The notes under the pieces were generated by a model. That model ran no database searches. It was not told where the DNA came from and saw only the letters and a list, made by a program, of their open reading frames with translations. Below, one piece after another: positions 15,095 through 23,620 of a DNA stretch of 28,120 bases. The stretch's first letter is position 1; each line of letters begins with the position of its first letter. This stretch comes from a virus, in IMG/VR virus record IMGVR_UViG_3300006919_000315, positions 1 to 28,120 of that record; one strand, written 5' to 3'. The position numbers and the translations under genes are program-made.

Positions 15095-15382
15095 ATGAGT
15101 GTAGAAAGCGATTTTGTATTAGGTAAAGTAGAGGTTCATTCAACAGAAAATAAGGGACATGACGCCGAATTTTGGGCAGCACAAGCTACTAAGAAAATTT
15201 GCGACATTTCAGACAACGCTCCAGCACATGTTAAACAACAGGCTTTGGCTTTTCAAAACCAAGTTTATACTGTAATCTTATATACTATAAAAAATGCGAT
15301 TAAGTCACAGAACACGACTTACTCAAATTTATTAAAAGAACAAGGCCATGAAGACATGGCTAAAATATTGAAGGAGCTATAA
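15095..15382 (+). CDS. Small helical tail-module protein
   Basis: The product has 95 residues. It opens SVESDFVLGKVEVHSTENKG then HDAEFWAAQATKKICDISDN, followed by a long helix (QALAFQNQVYTVILYTIKNA) and an acidic tail. A 'HST.N.GH..EFWA' pattern is one I recall from podovirus tail clusters, with no known role. The hydrophobic VYTVILYTI part is too short and interrupted for a confident membrane helix. It overlaps the next gene by one base (TAATG), with AAGGAG before that ATG. Confidence 0.75.
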   Translation: MSVESDFVLGKVEVHSTENKGHDAEFWAAQATKKICDISDNAPAHVKQQALAFQNQVYTVILYTIKNAIKSQNTTYSNLLKEQGHEDMAKILKEL

Positions 15383-15807
15383 TGGCAATTACATCGGCAA
15401 TATGCACAAGTTTTAAACAAGAGCTACTTGTTGAAGGGCATAACTTTACAAATGGAGCTGACTCGTTCAAATTAGCTCTATACACAAGTTCTGCTACTTT
15501 AGGAGCTGGCACGACTGCGTTTGTTACTACAGGCCAAGCGAGTGGCACAAACTACTCATCTGGTGGTAGCGCACTGACAAATGTCACGCCAACGACTTCT
15601 GGAACAACAGCTATCGTTGACTTTGCAGATTTAACCTTTGGTACAGCAACAATCACAGCTAGAGGTAGTTTAATATATAACACAAACAACTCAAATAAAG
15701 CTGTGTGTGCGATTGATTTTGGAGGCGACAAAACATCGACCGCTGGCGATTTTACAATAGTTTTTCCTAGTGCAACTGCTACAGGAGCTATTATTAGATT
15801 GGCGTAA
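15382..15807 (+). CDS. Beta-rich putative virion protein
   Basis: The product has 141 residues. The N-terminus has AITSAICTSFKQELLVEGHN and FKLALYTSSATLGAGTTAF. Thr/Ser/Gly-rich strands follow (VDFADLTFGTATITARGSLI). The pattern 'FK..L......F......FKLAL......L' is a common small phage structural family. AAGGAG precedes the ATG. It lies between a tail helical protein and the tail nozzle. Probably a tail or fibre-attachment protein, but not certain. Confidence 0.7.
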   Translation: MAITSAICTSFKQELLVEGHNFTNGADSFKLALYTSSATLGAGTTAFVTTGQASGTNYSSGGSALTNVTPTTSGTTAIVDFADLTFGTATITARGSLIYNTNNSNKAVCAIDFGGDKTSTAGDFTIVFPSATATGAIIRLA

Positions 15808-15836
15808 GATCACAGCAGATATGTTAGACTCTAAAT

Positions 15837-17729
15837 ATGCCGCTGACCAAATTAAACTTTAAACCTGGAATCAACAAAGAAGAAACCGATTACTCAAACG
15901 AAGGTGGTTGGGTTGACGGCGATAAAATTCGTTTTAGAAAAGGTAGAGTAGAAAAGATCGGTGGTTGGGAAAAGTTTTCGCCATCTTCTATTATAGGTTC
16001 TGCTAGAGCACTACATTCTTGGATTTCACTTGGCGGTTCTCGCTATTTAGGTATAGGTACAACCAATAAGTATTATGTAGAAGAGGGTGGTACTTACAAC
16101 GATGTTACACCGATAAGAAAAAACACCACAAATGCTGCGACCTTCGCAGCTACAAACGGATCTTCAACGCTTACTGTGACCGACGCTAGTCATGGAGCTG
16201 TTAATGGTGATTTTGTAACTTTTTCAAGCGCTGTTTCTTTAGGTGGCAATGTCACTGCTGCTGTTATAAATCAAGAGTACCAAATTGATTTGGTCACGGG
16301 TGACAATACTTATGAAATTACTGCAAAAGATACTTCCGGTGCGACAGTAACGGCAAACTCAAGTGACTCTGGTAATGGTGGTTCTGCTACAGATGCGGTT
16401 TATCAAATAAACTCTGGATTAGATAATTACGTTGAATCTACTGGTTGGGGTGTTGGCACTTGGGGTGCTGGATCATGGGGAGCAGCAACAGCTTTATCAG
16501 ACATAAACCAACTAAGGTTGTGGACACACGATAACTATGGAGAAAATTTAATTATAAATCCCAGAGCTGGCGGAATATATCGTTGGGTTGAAAACGATGG
16601 TTTAACAACAAGAGCAGTAGAGTTATCAACTGTAAGTGGTGCAAACTTAGTGCCTACTAAAGCCTTACAAGTAATCACATCTGAAACAGATAGGCATTTA
16701 ATAGTGCTAGGAGCAGATCCCATAAGCGGTAGTTCAAGAACAGGTACTTTAGATCCTATGTTAATAGCCTTTAGTGACCAAGAAAATGAATTACAGTTTG
16801 AGCCTTTAAGTACTAATACAGCTGGTTCTTTAAGATTGTCCTCTGGTTCTTCTATAGTCGGTGGTATAAAAGCAAGACAAGAAATACTTATCTGGACAGA
16901 TACATCTTTATACTCTATGAATTTTATAGGACCACCTTTAACATTTGCTGTTAATTTAATTAATGAGGGAGCTGGACTACTAGGGCCTAAAGCAGCAGTA
17001 AATACACCAAAAGGCGTATTCTTTATGTCGAAAAAAGGTTTCTACTACTACAACGGCGCAGTGCAAAAACTACCATGCTCTGTGCAAGATTATGTTTTTT
17101 CTGACCTTGATGAAGGCCAAGCGTTTAAATGTTTCGCAGGTTTAAACGAAGAGTTTTCCGAAGTGTGGTTTTTTTACCCATCTCTAACAGATAATGAAAC
17201 CGAAATATCCAGATATGTAATTTTTAATTATGAAGAAAATAGTTGGAGCGTAGGATCATTAGAAAGATATAGTTGGTTAGCAGCTGGTGTTTTAAACAAA
17301 CCATTAGCAGCAGGCGAAGCCTCATCTACTAAATTTATTTACGAACATGAAAAAGGTTTTAACAACGACACTGATCCTATGGATGGTGTATTTATTGAAT
17401 CAGCAGATATAGACATTGCGGACGGAGATCGTTTTGTATTTTTAAAACGCATCTTACCAGACATATTGTTTGTGAATGATGTAGGCACCAGCCAAGATCC
17501 AGCAATAAATGTTGTGGTGAAACGCAGAGATTTTAGCAATCAAACTTTATCAACAGACTCAACCACACAAATTAAGTCGACAAGCACTTTTGGATCACTT
17601 AGATCTAGAGGTAGGCAGTTTGTCTTACGTTTTGAAAGCGATGACGACAACACAGCGACCGACAGAAAAAATTACAAATGGAGATTGGGTAACACTCGTG
17701 TAGAGATACAGCCATCGGGGAGAAGGTAA
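15837..17729 (+). CDS. P22 gp10-like tail nozzle / stabilisation protein
   Basis: The product has 630 residues. The N-terminal PLTKLNFKPGINKEETDYSN and GGWVDGDKIRFRKGRVEKIG are typical of the family. LRLWTHDNYGENLIINPRAG then IYRW, and KAAVNTPKGVFFMSKKGFYY, are further hallmarks of this beta-propeller-like nozzle. Residues about 97-200 form an inserted Thr/Gly-rich beta domain (TNGSSTLTVTDASHGAVNGD and after), commonly found inserted in such proteins. The protein would close the portal channel after packaging. Position right after connector-type genes agrees. The ATG has no clear Shine-Dalgarno site. Confidence 0.8.
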   Translation: MPLTKLNFKPGINKEETDYSNEGGWVDGDKIRFRKGRVEKIGGWEKFSPSSIIGSARALHSWISLGGSRYLGIGTTNKYYVEEGGTYNDVTPIRKNTTNAATFAATNGSSTLTVTDASHGAVNGDFVTFSSAVSLGGNVTAAVINQEYQIDLVTGDNTYEITAKDTSGATVTANSSDSGNGGSATDAVYQINSGLDNYVESTGWGVGTWGAGSWGAATALSDINQLRLWTHDNYGENLIINPRAGGIYRWVENDGLTTRAVELSTVSGANLVPTKALQVITSETDRHLIVLGADPISGSSRTGTLDPMLIAFSDQENELQFEPLSTNTAGSLRLSSGSSIVGGIKARQEILIWTDTSLYSMNFIGPPLTFAVNLINEGAGLLGPKAAVNTPKGVFFMSKKGFYYYNGAVQKLPCSVQDYVFSDLDEGQAFKCFAGLNEEFSEVWFFYPSLTDNETEISRYVIFNYEENSWSVGSLERYSWLAAGVLNKPLAAGEASSTKFIYEHEKGFNNDTDPMDGVFIESADIDIADGDRFVFLKRILPDILFVNDVGTSQDPAINVVVKRRDFSNQTLSTDSTTQIKSTSTFGSLRSRGRQFVLRFESDDDNTATDRKNYKWRLGNTRVEIQPSGRR

Positions 17730-18041
17730 ATGAGCAAGCTCTTGCCAACCAACTTACCTTTTGCTACAGGCGAAACAGTTTCAGCAGATACATTTAATAG
17801 ACTAATAAGAATATTAGAAATAAACCTTGGTTCAGTCGATCCAAATGCCATACAAGTCTTTAATTCTACAGAGGTAAGTGAATTGCAATTTGCTACCGGA
17901 GCGATTATATTTAACAGTACGACAGAGGTTCATCAAGCCTTTGATGGTACAGAGTTTAGGAATCTGTATGAACATCAAACATACTTGACAGGATTATCTG
18001 CTACAATGAGTATAGGTAGTGTAACAGTGAGTACGCCATGA
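17730..18041 (+). CDS. Small conserved tail-module protein
   Basis: The product has 103 residues. It opens LLPTNLPFATGETVSADTFN then RLIRILEINLGS. A beta part with FATGAIIFNSTTEVHQAFDG follows. The ATG comes just after the previous stop (TAAATG) behind GAAGG. The 'F..GE.VSADTFNRL.R.LEI' pattern recurs after nozzle genes in marine phages. It resembles a tail-fibre adapter, but this is a guess. The next gene overlaps its stop (ATGA). Confidence 0.7.
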   Translation: MSKLLPTNLPFATGETVSADTFNRLIRILEINLGSVDPNAIQVFNSTEVSELQFATGAIIFNSTTEVHQAFDGTEFRNLYEHQTYLTGLSATMSIGSVTVSTP

Positions 18042-20188
18042 GTGCATTAGAAGACAGTTTAAGAAAAGTTTATAAATTACCACAAGCAAAACCAAGATTA
18101 ATGGATGGCTCACCATTACCAGAGGGAATGGTGCCAGGACCGACTAGAACCATGGAGTACAGAGATGCGAACCAAAATGGTATAGAAGATAGAGATGAGG
18201 GTATTTATCTGCCAAAAGATTTAGTGCCAGAAAGTAGTAGACCACAACTGACAGAAGCACAAAAAGAATATCGAAGAAGATTTTTTGTAACACCACCAGA
18301 AGGCGGTTTTCGTAATATGGATCCTGGATTCTATAAAAATTTTCCAAAAGCTATGCCAAGTGATACCGATCCTTTAGATGATATGGATGAAGAAACAAGA
18401 CAAGAATTACAAAACTTACTTGGTAAAGCAGGACAAAAAGCACAAGCACCATTAGCACAATTAGCAGAACAACTTGCTATGGCTGGTGAGGGCGAAGATA
18501 CAGCATTAGCGCATTTGCGACCAGGCGAGATAGTTATACCGCCAGAGTTTATGGATGATGCAGGTTTTGAGAGTGCATTAGAAAAGAAATTTGAAGAATT
18601 TAATATAAATCCAGAAGAAGCCGTTGTTGGCGCTGGTATCGCTAGTCTAAATCCGCAGACAGGCCTTGAACAATTTGGTTTCTTTAAAAAGCTAGGTAAA
18701 AAACTTAAAAAGGTTGTTAAAAAAGTTGCACCTATCGCAGCTTTCATACCTGGAGTTGGTACAGCTCTCGGTGGCGTTCTTGGTGGTATAGGCGGTTTAG
18801 CAACCAAGATTCCTGGCATCGGTGGTGCTTTAGGTAGTATTGGAAGCACTGTTGCAGGAGGTATTGCTAAATTAGGCATACCAGGCATTTCATCTATAGC
18901 TGGTGGAACAGCAGGAGGTTTTAGTGGTATTTTACCTGGACTACAAAACCCGTTGGCTGGTGGTATGTTTGGTAAGACAGGTAGCGTTTTTGCAGGTGGT
19001 CCAGAAGCAGGTAAAGGTTTAGCTAATAGATTAGGTTTTGGTAGTGGCACTCCACAGCAAGTTGCAAAAGCAGCTTTAGATTCATTGACGGAAACACAAA
19101 TAGCAGAAATGGATCCCGCAGATTTAGAACAACTAAAAACCACGGCTGCGGGTGGCAACAGCATATTTAATAGAATCCTTGGTGGCAATCAACAACAAAG
19201 CACAAGCACAGGTGGAGGTTTTCTATCTGGTTTAAGCGACTTTGGAAAAACAGCTGGTATTGGAGCATTAGCTGCTGGTTTAGGTAAACTTGCGTATGAA
19301 GACGCTAAAAAACAAACAGGTGTGCCTTTAACTCCACTTACTACTATGAGTCCGACTGGCAGATACAATATCGAAGCTGAAATAGCAAGACGAACAGGAC
19401 AACCAACACCTAACCCAGTTGAGTTTGGTTTATTACCAGAGGGCACCATACCAGAGCTATCTGGAGGCAAACCAAAAGGTATGATGTATGGCGGTCCTGT
19501 AGAAGATCTTACAGGTGGTATGGCTATGGGCATGCAAGAAGGTGGAGCTGTTGATATGGGTGAACAAACAACAGCACAAATGATAGAAGAGGCTATGGAA
19601 ATTGTAAGATTAGCAGAACAAGAACCTCGTATTAAAGATATGCCAGAATATCAAGCAGCACTAAATTTATTAGGCGTCGGCGGCATTGGTTCAATAAACC
19701 CTATGCCTTTAGTTCCAGGTGCTAAACTTGGATTTGAACAAGGTAAGTTAGCAAATCAAAAATTAAAAATGAGAATGGGTAGAGCGGCTAAAGCAGCACA
19801 AGATAAGCAAGAGGGTATAGCATCTTTTGGACCTAATTTACCTATGGGTAAGGGTATGATGTACGGAGGTCCTGTAATGGCTTACGCTCAAGGTGGAGCT
19901 GTTGCCTTGCAAGAGGGTGGTGAGCTTGATCCAAGTCAATTCCCTAGAATGGACGGCGACATAAATGGTCCAGGAACAGAAACAAGCGATGATATACCAG
20001 CTATGCTTTCGGACGGCGAGTTTGTTATGACAGGCCGAGCAGTAAGAGGTGCTGGTTCTTACGAGATGCAAAAAGATAACAAGGGTATTATTAGTTTGAT
20101 ACCAAGTTTTAATGAAGACAGAGAAAGAGGTATGGACCTTATGTATAAGATGATGGACACTTTCGCTGGCGAAGCTAAACCGAGTTAG
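18038..20188 (+). CDS. Large putative ejection/internal virion protein with membrane-active segment
   Basis: The product has 716 residues. The N-terminal 130 are polar. HLRPGEIVIPPEF (about 166-178) follows. Residues 213-242 are FGFFKKLGKKLKKVVKKV followed by APIAAFIPGVGT. This is a cationic amphipathic segment that runs into a Gly/Ile/Ala-rich hydrophobic stretch to about 295. Two related GMMYGGPV...QEGGA/E segments start near residues 482 and 607. The C-terminus has GTETSDDIPAMLSDGEFVMT, a motif found in many phage tail or ejection proteins. Its place before the other Gly-rich large genes supports a role in DNA delivery across the envelope. Function is inferred from composition and position. 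Confidence 0.65.
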   Translation: MSALEDSLRKVYKLPQAKPRLMDGSPLPEGMVPGPTRTMEYRDANQNGIEDRDEGIYLPKDLVPESSRPQLTEAQKEYRRRFFVTPPEGGFRNMDPGFYKNFPKAMPSDTDPLDDMDEETRQELQNLLGKAGQKAQAPLAQLAEQLAMAGEGEDTALAHLRPGEIVIPPEFMDDAGFESALEKKFEEFNINPEEAVVGAGIASLNPQTGLEQFGFFKKLGKKLKKVVKKVAPIAAFIPGVGTALGGVLGGIGGLATKIPGIGGALGSIGSTVAGGIAKLGIPGISSIAGGTAGGFSGILPGLQNPLAGGMFGKTGSVFAGGPEAGKGLANRLGFGSGTPQQVAKAALDSLTETQIAEMDPADLEQLKTTAAGGNSIFNRILGGNQQQSTSTGGGFLSGLSDFGKTAGIGALAAGLGKLAYEDAKKQTGVPLTPLTTMSPTGRYNIEAEIARRTGQPTPNPVEFGLLPEGTIPELSGGKPKGMMYGGPVEDLTGGMAMGMQEGGAVDMGEQTTAQMIEEAMEIVRLAEQEPRIKDMPEYQAALNLLGVGGIGSINPMPLVPGAKLGFEQGKLANQKLKMRMGRAAKAAQDKQEGIASFGPNLPMGKGMMYGGPVMAYAQGGAVALQEGGELDPSQFPRMDGDINGPGTETSDDIPAMLSDGEFVMTGRAVRGAGSYEMQKDNKGIISLIPSFNEDRERGMDLMYKMMDTFAGEAKPS

Positions 20189-20190
20189 TT

Positions 20191-22191
20191 ATGGGTTTGT
20201 TAAGTAATTTAAAAGCTAGGTTTGACAGAGCGGGCATACGTCCGAACGTTACTATAACACCAAAATTAACACCATCGCTTCCTCGTGAACCTGCGATTGA
20301 ATTGCCTAAAATACCAAGGCGTCGAATAGGATTGCCACCAAGAAACATTGGTAGAATAAGAGAAGATGTTGGAGGTATTGTTGAAAGGTCTTTACCTGTT
20401 GGCGAGCCAATACCATTCGTGCCGCCAACAATACAACCAGATCCAATGCCTATTGCAAGTCCTATGCCCATGCCTATACAACAACCCATAGCGACAGAAC
20501 CGCTAGAGCGAATAGATATGCCCAACAAAAGAGATTTCATGTCTATTGAAAGATTGCCAAATAATTTTGCAACGCCCATACAAATAGATGTGGGTGGTCC
20601 AGCACTTGCACCTGCTCCTCCAAGATTGGATCCCATAAAGTCAGCAGCAATGCCAATAGAAGATGTAGTTATAAATGTACCACCAGTATCAGATATGCGG
20701 GCTAGACTGCCTATTGCTAGACCAATATTACGAAAAGAAGATATTGTTCCCATAAGACCAAGAGAAGAATTAATTGATGCGGGTGTAATAGCACCTCCAC
20801 AACTACCACCTAAACGTGATGATTTCATGTCAATTCAAGGTCCATTTAACACGGAAGGACAACAGATTACAGTACCACCTGTTGATAATAATCCACCTAA
20901 ACAGGATGAAGTATTTTTAGCAAATCCAGCTCCAGTGACACAACCAGAGCCAGTAACACAACCAGAGTCTACAACTGTAGCGGCTAATCAACCTACAGAA
21001 ACAACGGCACCTGTAAATGTATCAAATCAAGATCCTTTTGCTAGTAGCGTAAGACAAGTAGCTTCCGGGTTAGATCCACTTACAGAACAATTATTGTTTG
21101 GCATTGGTGGAAAAGGCGGATTCATTCCAGGAGCTATGCGAGCTGCTGAGAGAACTTTTTATGATGACGAGGGTAATCCTATTGTCATTGATGAGAAAGT
21201 TGCAGGGTTTAGTCCAGATCAGATGGCCGCTATGCAAATGCAAAGAGATGCTCTTGGTTTACAAGATCCTTATTTACAACAAGCAGCTGGAGCTTATGGT
21301 GCTGGCACACAAGCATTAGAAGAAGGCTTACAAAGAGGCAGAACCGCTGCTCTTGGATCTTTGGCTGCTACGACCGGTGGTGTAGGCTCATTACAAGCTG
21401 GATTAGGTGAGTCAGCAGATATTCTTAGAGGAACTATGGGTGGTTATGATCCGAGCATGACCAGTAGATTTTACGATCCTTTTGAAGACAGAGTAGTACA
21501 ACAAACCATACAAGATGTTATGGAGCAAGGCGCAAAAGCTGATATTGGAGCTTTGGCTGGCGATATTGCAAGAGGCGGTCAGTCTGCATTTGGCTCTAGA
21601 GCGCGTTTAGGCGCCGCAGAGCGACAAGAAGCTTTAGGAAGGGGATTATCAGAAGCACTTAGCGGAATACGCTCAAGAGGCTTTACAGAAGCTCAGAGAA
21701 CAGGTTTAGGAGAGTTTGCTCGTCAAAAAGCAGCAGAACGAGCTGTATCTGGCGGTTTAGCTGGATTAGCTGGTCAAGGATTTGGTGGATCGCAAGCGTT
21801 AGCAGGTGCTCTTAGCGGATTAGGACAAACCGAACAAAACATAGGGCAGCAAAGATTTAAAGGTCAGTTTGGTCTTGGAAGTAGTTTACAAGGCCTAGGA
21901 GCGCAGGCAGCAGGCGCATCCGCATCTGACATAGCTGCTCTTTATGGCATGGGCACACAACAACAAGGACAGGCCCAGCAAATGTTAGATGCTCAACGTA
22001 GAAACTTACAACAAAGACAAATGACTCCGTTGCTACAGTATCAAGCGTTACAACCATTTGTAAGCATGGCACCAGCTGGTCAGTTCCAAACTATCACAGA
22101 TTTTACACCTAGACCGAGTGCAATGATGACAGGTATTGGTACAGGTTTACAGGCATTTGGTTCTTTGGGTAATCTGTATGGAGGAAAGTAG
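20191..22191 (+). CDS. Pro-rich internal virion / ejection-type protein
   Basis: The product has 666 residues. The N-terminal 280 are Pro-rich and disordered, with a duplicated KRD(D)FMSI segment near residues 113 and 208 and a short PVTQPEPVTQPES repeat. From about 290 it becomes helical and Gly/Ala/Gln-rich. A distinctive part is SRFYDPFEDRVVQQTIQDVM, then ARGGQSAFGSRARLGAAERQ. That central helical motif is familiar from podovirus injection proteins. No catalytic lysozyme motif is seen. The next gene starts with GTG inside its stop (TAGTG). Confidence 0.65.
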   Translation: MGLLSNLKARFDRAGIRPNVTITPKLTPSLPREPAIELPKIPRRRIGLPPRNIGRIREDVGGIVERSLPVGEPIPFVPPTIQPDPMPIASPMPMPIQQPIATEPLERIDMPNKRDFMSIERLPNNFATPIQIDVGGPALAPAPPRLDPIKSAAMPIEDVVINVPPVSDMRARLPIARPILRKEDIVPIRPREELIDAGVIAPPQLPPKRDDFMSIQGPFNTEGQQITVPPVDNNPPKQDEVFLANPAPVTQPEPVTQPESTTVAANQPTETTAPVNVSNQDPFASSVRQVASGLDPLTEQLLFGIGGKGGFIPGAMRAAERTFYDDEGNPIVIDEKVAGFSPDQMAAMQMQRDALGLQDPYLQQAAGAYGAGTQALEEGLQRGRTAALGSLAATTGGVGSLQAGLGESADILRGTMGGYDPSMTSRFYDPFEDRVVQQTIQDVMEQGAKADIGALAGDIARGGQSAFGSRARLGAAERQEALGRGLSEALSGIRSRGFTEAQRTGLGEFARQKAAERAVSGGLAGLAGQGFGGSQALAGALSGLGQTEQNIGQQRFKGQFGLGSSLQGLGAQAAGASASDIAALYGMGTQQQGQAQQMLDAQRRNLQQRQMTPLLQYQALQPFVSMAPAGQFQTITDFTPRPSAMMTGIGTGLQAFGSLGNLYGGK

Positions 22192-23006
22192 TGGCTATCA
22201 GCAGAGCACAAATACCAGAGCAAGTAGACATATTTGAAGAAGGCGGAGGCGTAGGTGACGTTGCTTCTTCTTTGACGCCAGAGGATATTATTGCTTTGTA
22301 CGGCGCACAAACTAACGCACCAATCACAGCAGCAGATATTCAAGCACAAGCAGCAGAAATGTCTGGTTTGTTTCCAGAGCCAAAAAAACAAAATATTTAT
22401 GATTTAGCATCTGCTGTAGGCGCAGGTTTGGTTGGAGCTGCCTCAGATCCGCGTGGATTAGGTGCTGGCCTTACTGCTGGCTTTCAATCATTTAATGAAA
22501 GAGCAAAGAAAATACAAGCAGAAAAAGATGCTATAAAACAACAAATGACTATGCTTGCGTATGAACAAGTGCAAGCCAAACGAAAAGAGCAAGCTGAAAC
22601 CTCTAACGAAGTTTTAAAAATGCAATTTAAAGCAGCTTTAGAGGGAAACGAAGGCGTTAGCTTTGGTAATTCAGAAAGAGGCAAGGCTTTAGCTTTTATA
22701 GCAGCAGCAGAGCGAGATCCGTCCTTAAAAACGATACCAGATCCGGAAAATCCTGGACAAATGATACCAAACCCAGATTACACAATAGCTGTTGCAATCG
22801 CTAAACAAGAAAGAATTGTTAATACAGATGAGGGTGCAATAAGAGTGCCTGGCATAGATATAGATACTATTTTTCCAAATGTAAATACATTACAGCCTAG
22901 GATTGTAGATGGAGTAGAATACACGCCTGTAGCTGGCGAAACAGAAAAAGATACAGGCAAACAAATTTACATGACTCCCGATGGCAAAAAGGTGGTATTA
23001 GACTAA
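22191..23006 (+). CDS. Putative internal virion protein, GTG start
   Basis: The product has 271 residues from GTG 22191, which overlaps the preceding TAG. It begins MAISRAQIPEQVDIFEEGGG. A helical region (KKIQAEKDAIKQQMTMLAYE) and a beta C-terminus (RIVDGVEYTPVAGETEKDTG) follow. The opening MAISRAQ is also the opening of the capsid protein at 6597. The coil region suggests an elongated internal protein. It overlaps the next gene by one base (TAATG); the two may act as one unit. No enzymatic motif. Confidence 0.7.
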   Translation: MAISRAQIPEQVDIFEEGGGVGDVASSLTPEDIIALYGAQTNAPITAADIQAQAAEMSGLFPEPKKQNIYDLASAVGAGLVGAASDPRGLGAGLTAGFQSFNERAKKIQAEKDAIKQQMTMLAYEQVQAKRKEQAETSNEVLKMQFKAALEGNEGVSFGNSERGKALAFIAAAERDPSLKTIPDPENPGQMIPNPDYTIAVAIAKQERIVNTDEGAIRVPGIDIDTIFPNVNTLQPRIVDGVEYTPVAGETEKDTGKQIYMTPDGKKVVLD

Positions 23007-23620
23007 TGCAACAAGTAAGAGAGATAGGCGAAGATCAAATACTTAGGGAGGGTGAAACACCACCAATAATTGCAGGTACAAAACCTAAAAAAAGTCCTTA
23101 CACTGAAACACAGAACAAAGCAGCTACATTTGCCTTGCGTATTGAAAAAGCCGTAAAACAAATAGAAGATTTAGAAAATGCTGGTTTTAATCCAGTCAAT
23201 ATGCGTGATTTTATTGTAAACGAAGTTATACCTTTTACACCAAAAGCTGTTGATAACTTTTTTAGCAGTCCCGAATACAAACAATATATGAGAGCTAGAA
23301 ATGATATTGCGACCGCTCAGTTAAGGTTTGAGTCTGGTGCGGTTATTGGTGAAAGTGAAGTTCAGTGGATAGATTTAACTTACTTTCCGGAATTTGGCGA
23401 TGACCAACAAACTATTTTAGATAAAAGAGAAGCAAGAAGAAGCGCTTTATCTAACATGATTGGAATTGCTGGTGGCGCATACGATGAGTTAAAAGAAAAA
23501 GCAAAGACAAATGAATATGGTTTTGAACAAGAATCAGCTTTGGATGAACTAAAAAAAAGAGCTGAAAACGATCCAGAGCTAAAACAAAGATTAATTGAAA
23601 AAGGTTTGATTGATGAGTGA
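23006..23620 (+). CDS. Putative internal virion protein with ESGAVI..E.....YFPE..D motif
   Basis: The product has 204 residues. It contains YKQYMRARNDIATAQLRFES then GAVIGESEVQWIDLTYFPEF, followed by DDQQTILDKREARRSAL. This 'R.ESGA.I...E......YFP..GD....I..K...R' pattern is one I recall at the C-terminus of internal or ejection proteins in many proteobacterial podoviruses. The ATG overlaps the upstream stop (TAATG). The C-terminus is a charged coiled coil. It may be the second half of a protein split from the 22191 gene. Confidence 0.7.
   Translation: MQQVREIGEDQILREGETPPIIAGTKPKKSPYTETQNKAATFALRIEKAVKQIEDLENAGFNPVNMRDFIVNEVIPFTPKAVDNFFSSPEYKQYMRARNDIATAQLRFESGAVIGESEVQWIDLTYFPEFGDDQQTILDKREARRSALSNMIGIAGGAYDELKEKAKTNEYGFEQESALDELKKRAENDPELKQRLIEKGLIDE

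Noticed and set aside
18331-19188. Long open frame (285 residues) on the minus strand
   Set aside because: It is the mirror of the Gly/Ala-rich coding part of the 18038 gene, with a Pro/Ala/Leu-biased product and no ribosome site.
20175-20828. 217-residue open frame on the minus strand
   Set aside because: It lies opposite the Pro-rich region of the 20191 gene; the Gly/Ser/Ile bias is what reverse-complemented Pro/Ala/Asn-rich coding gives.
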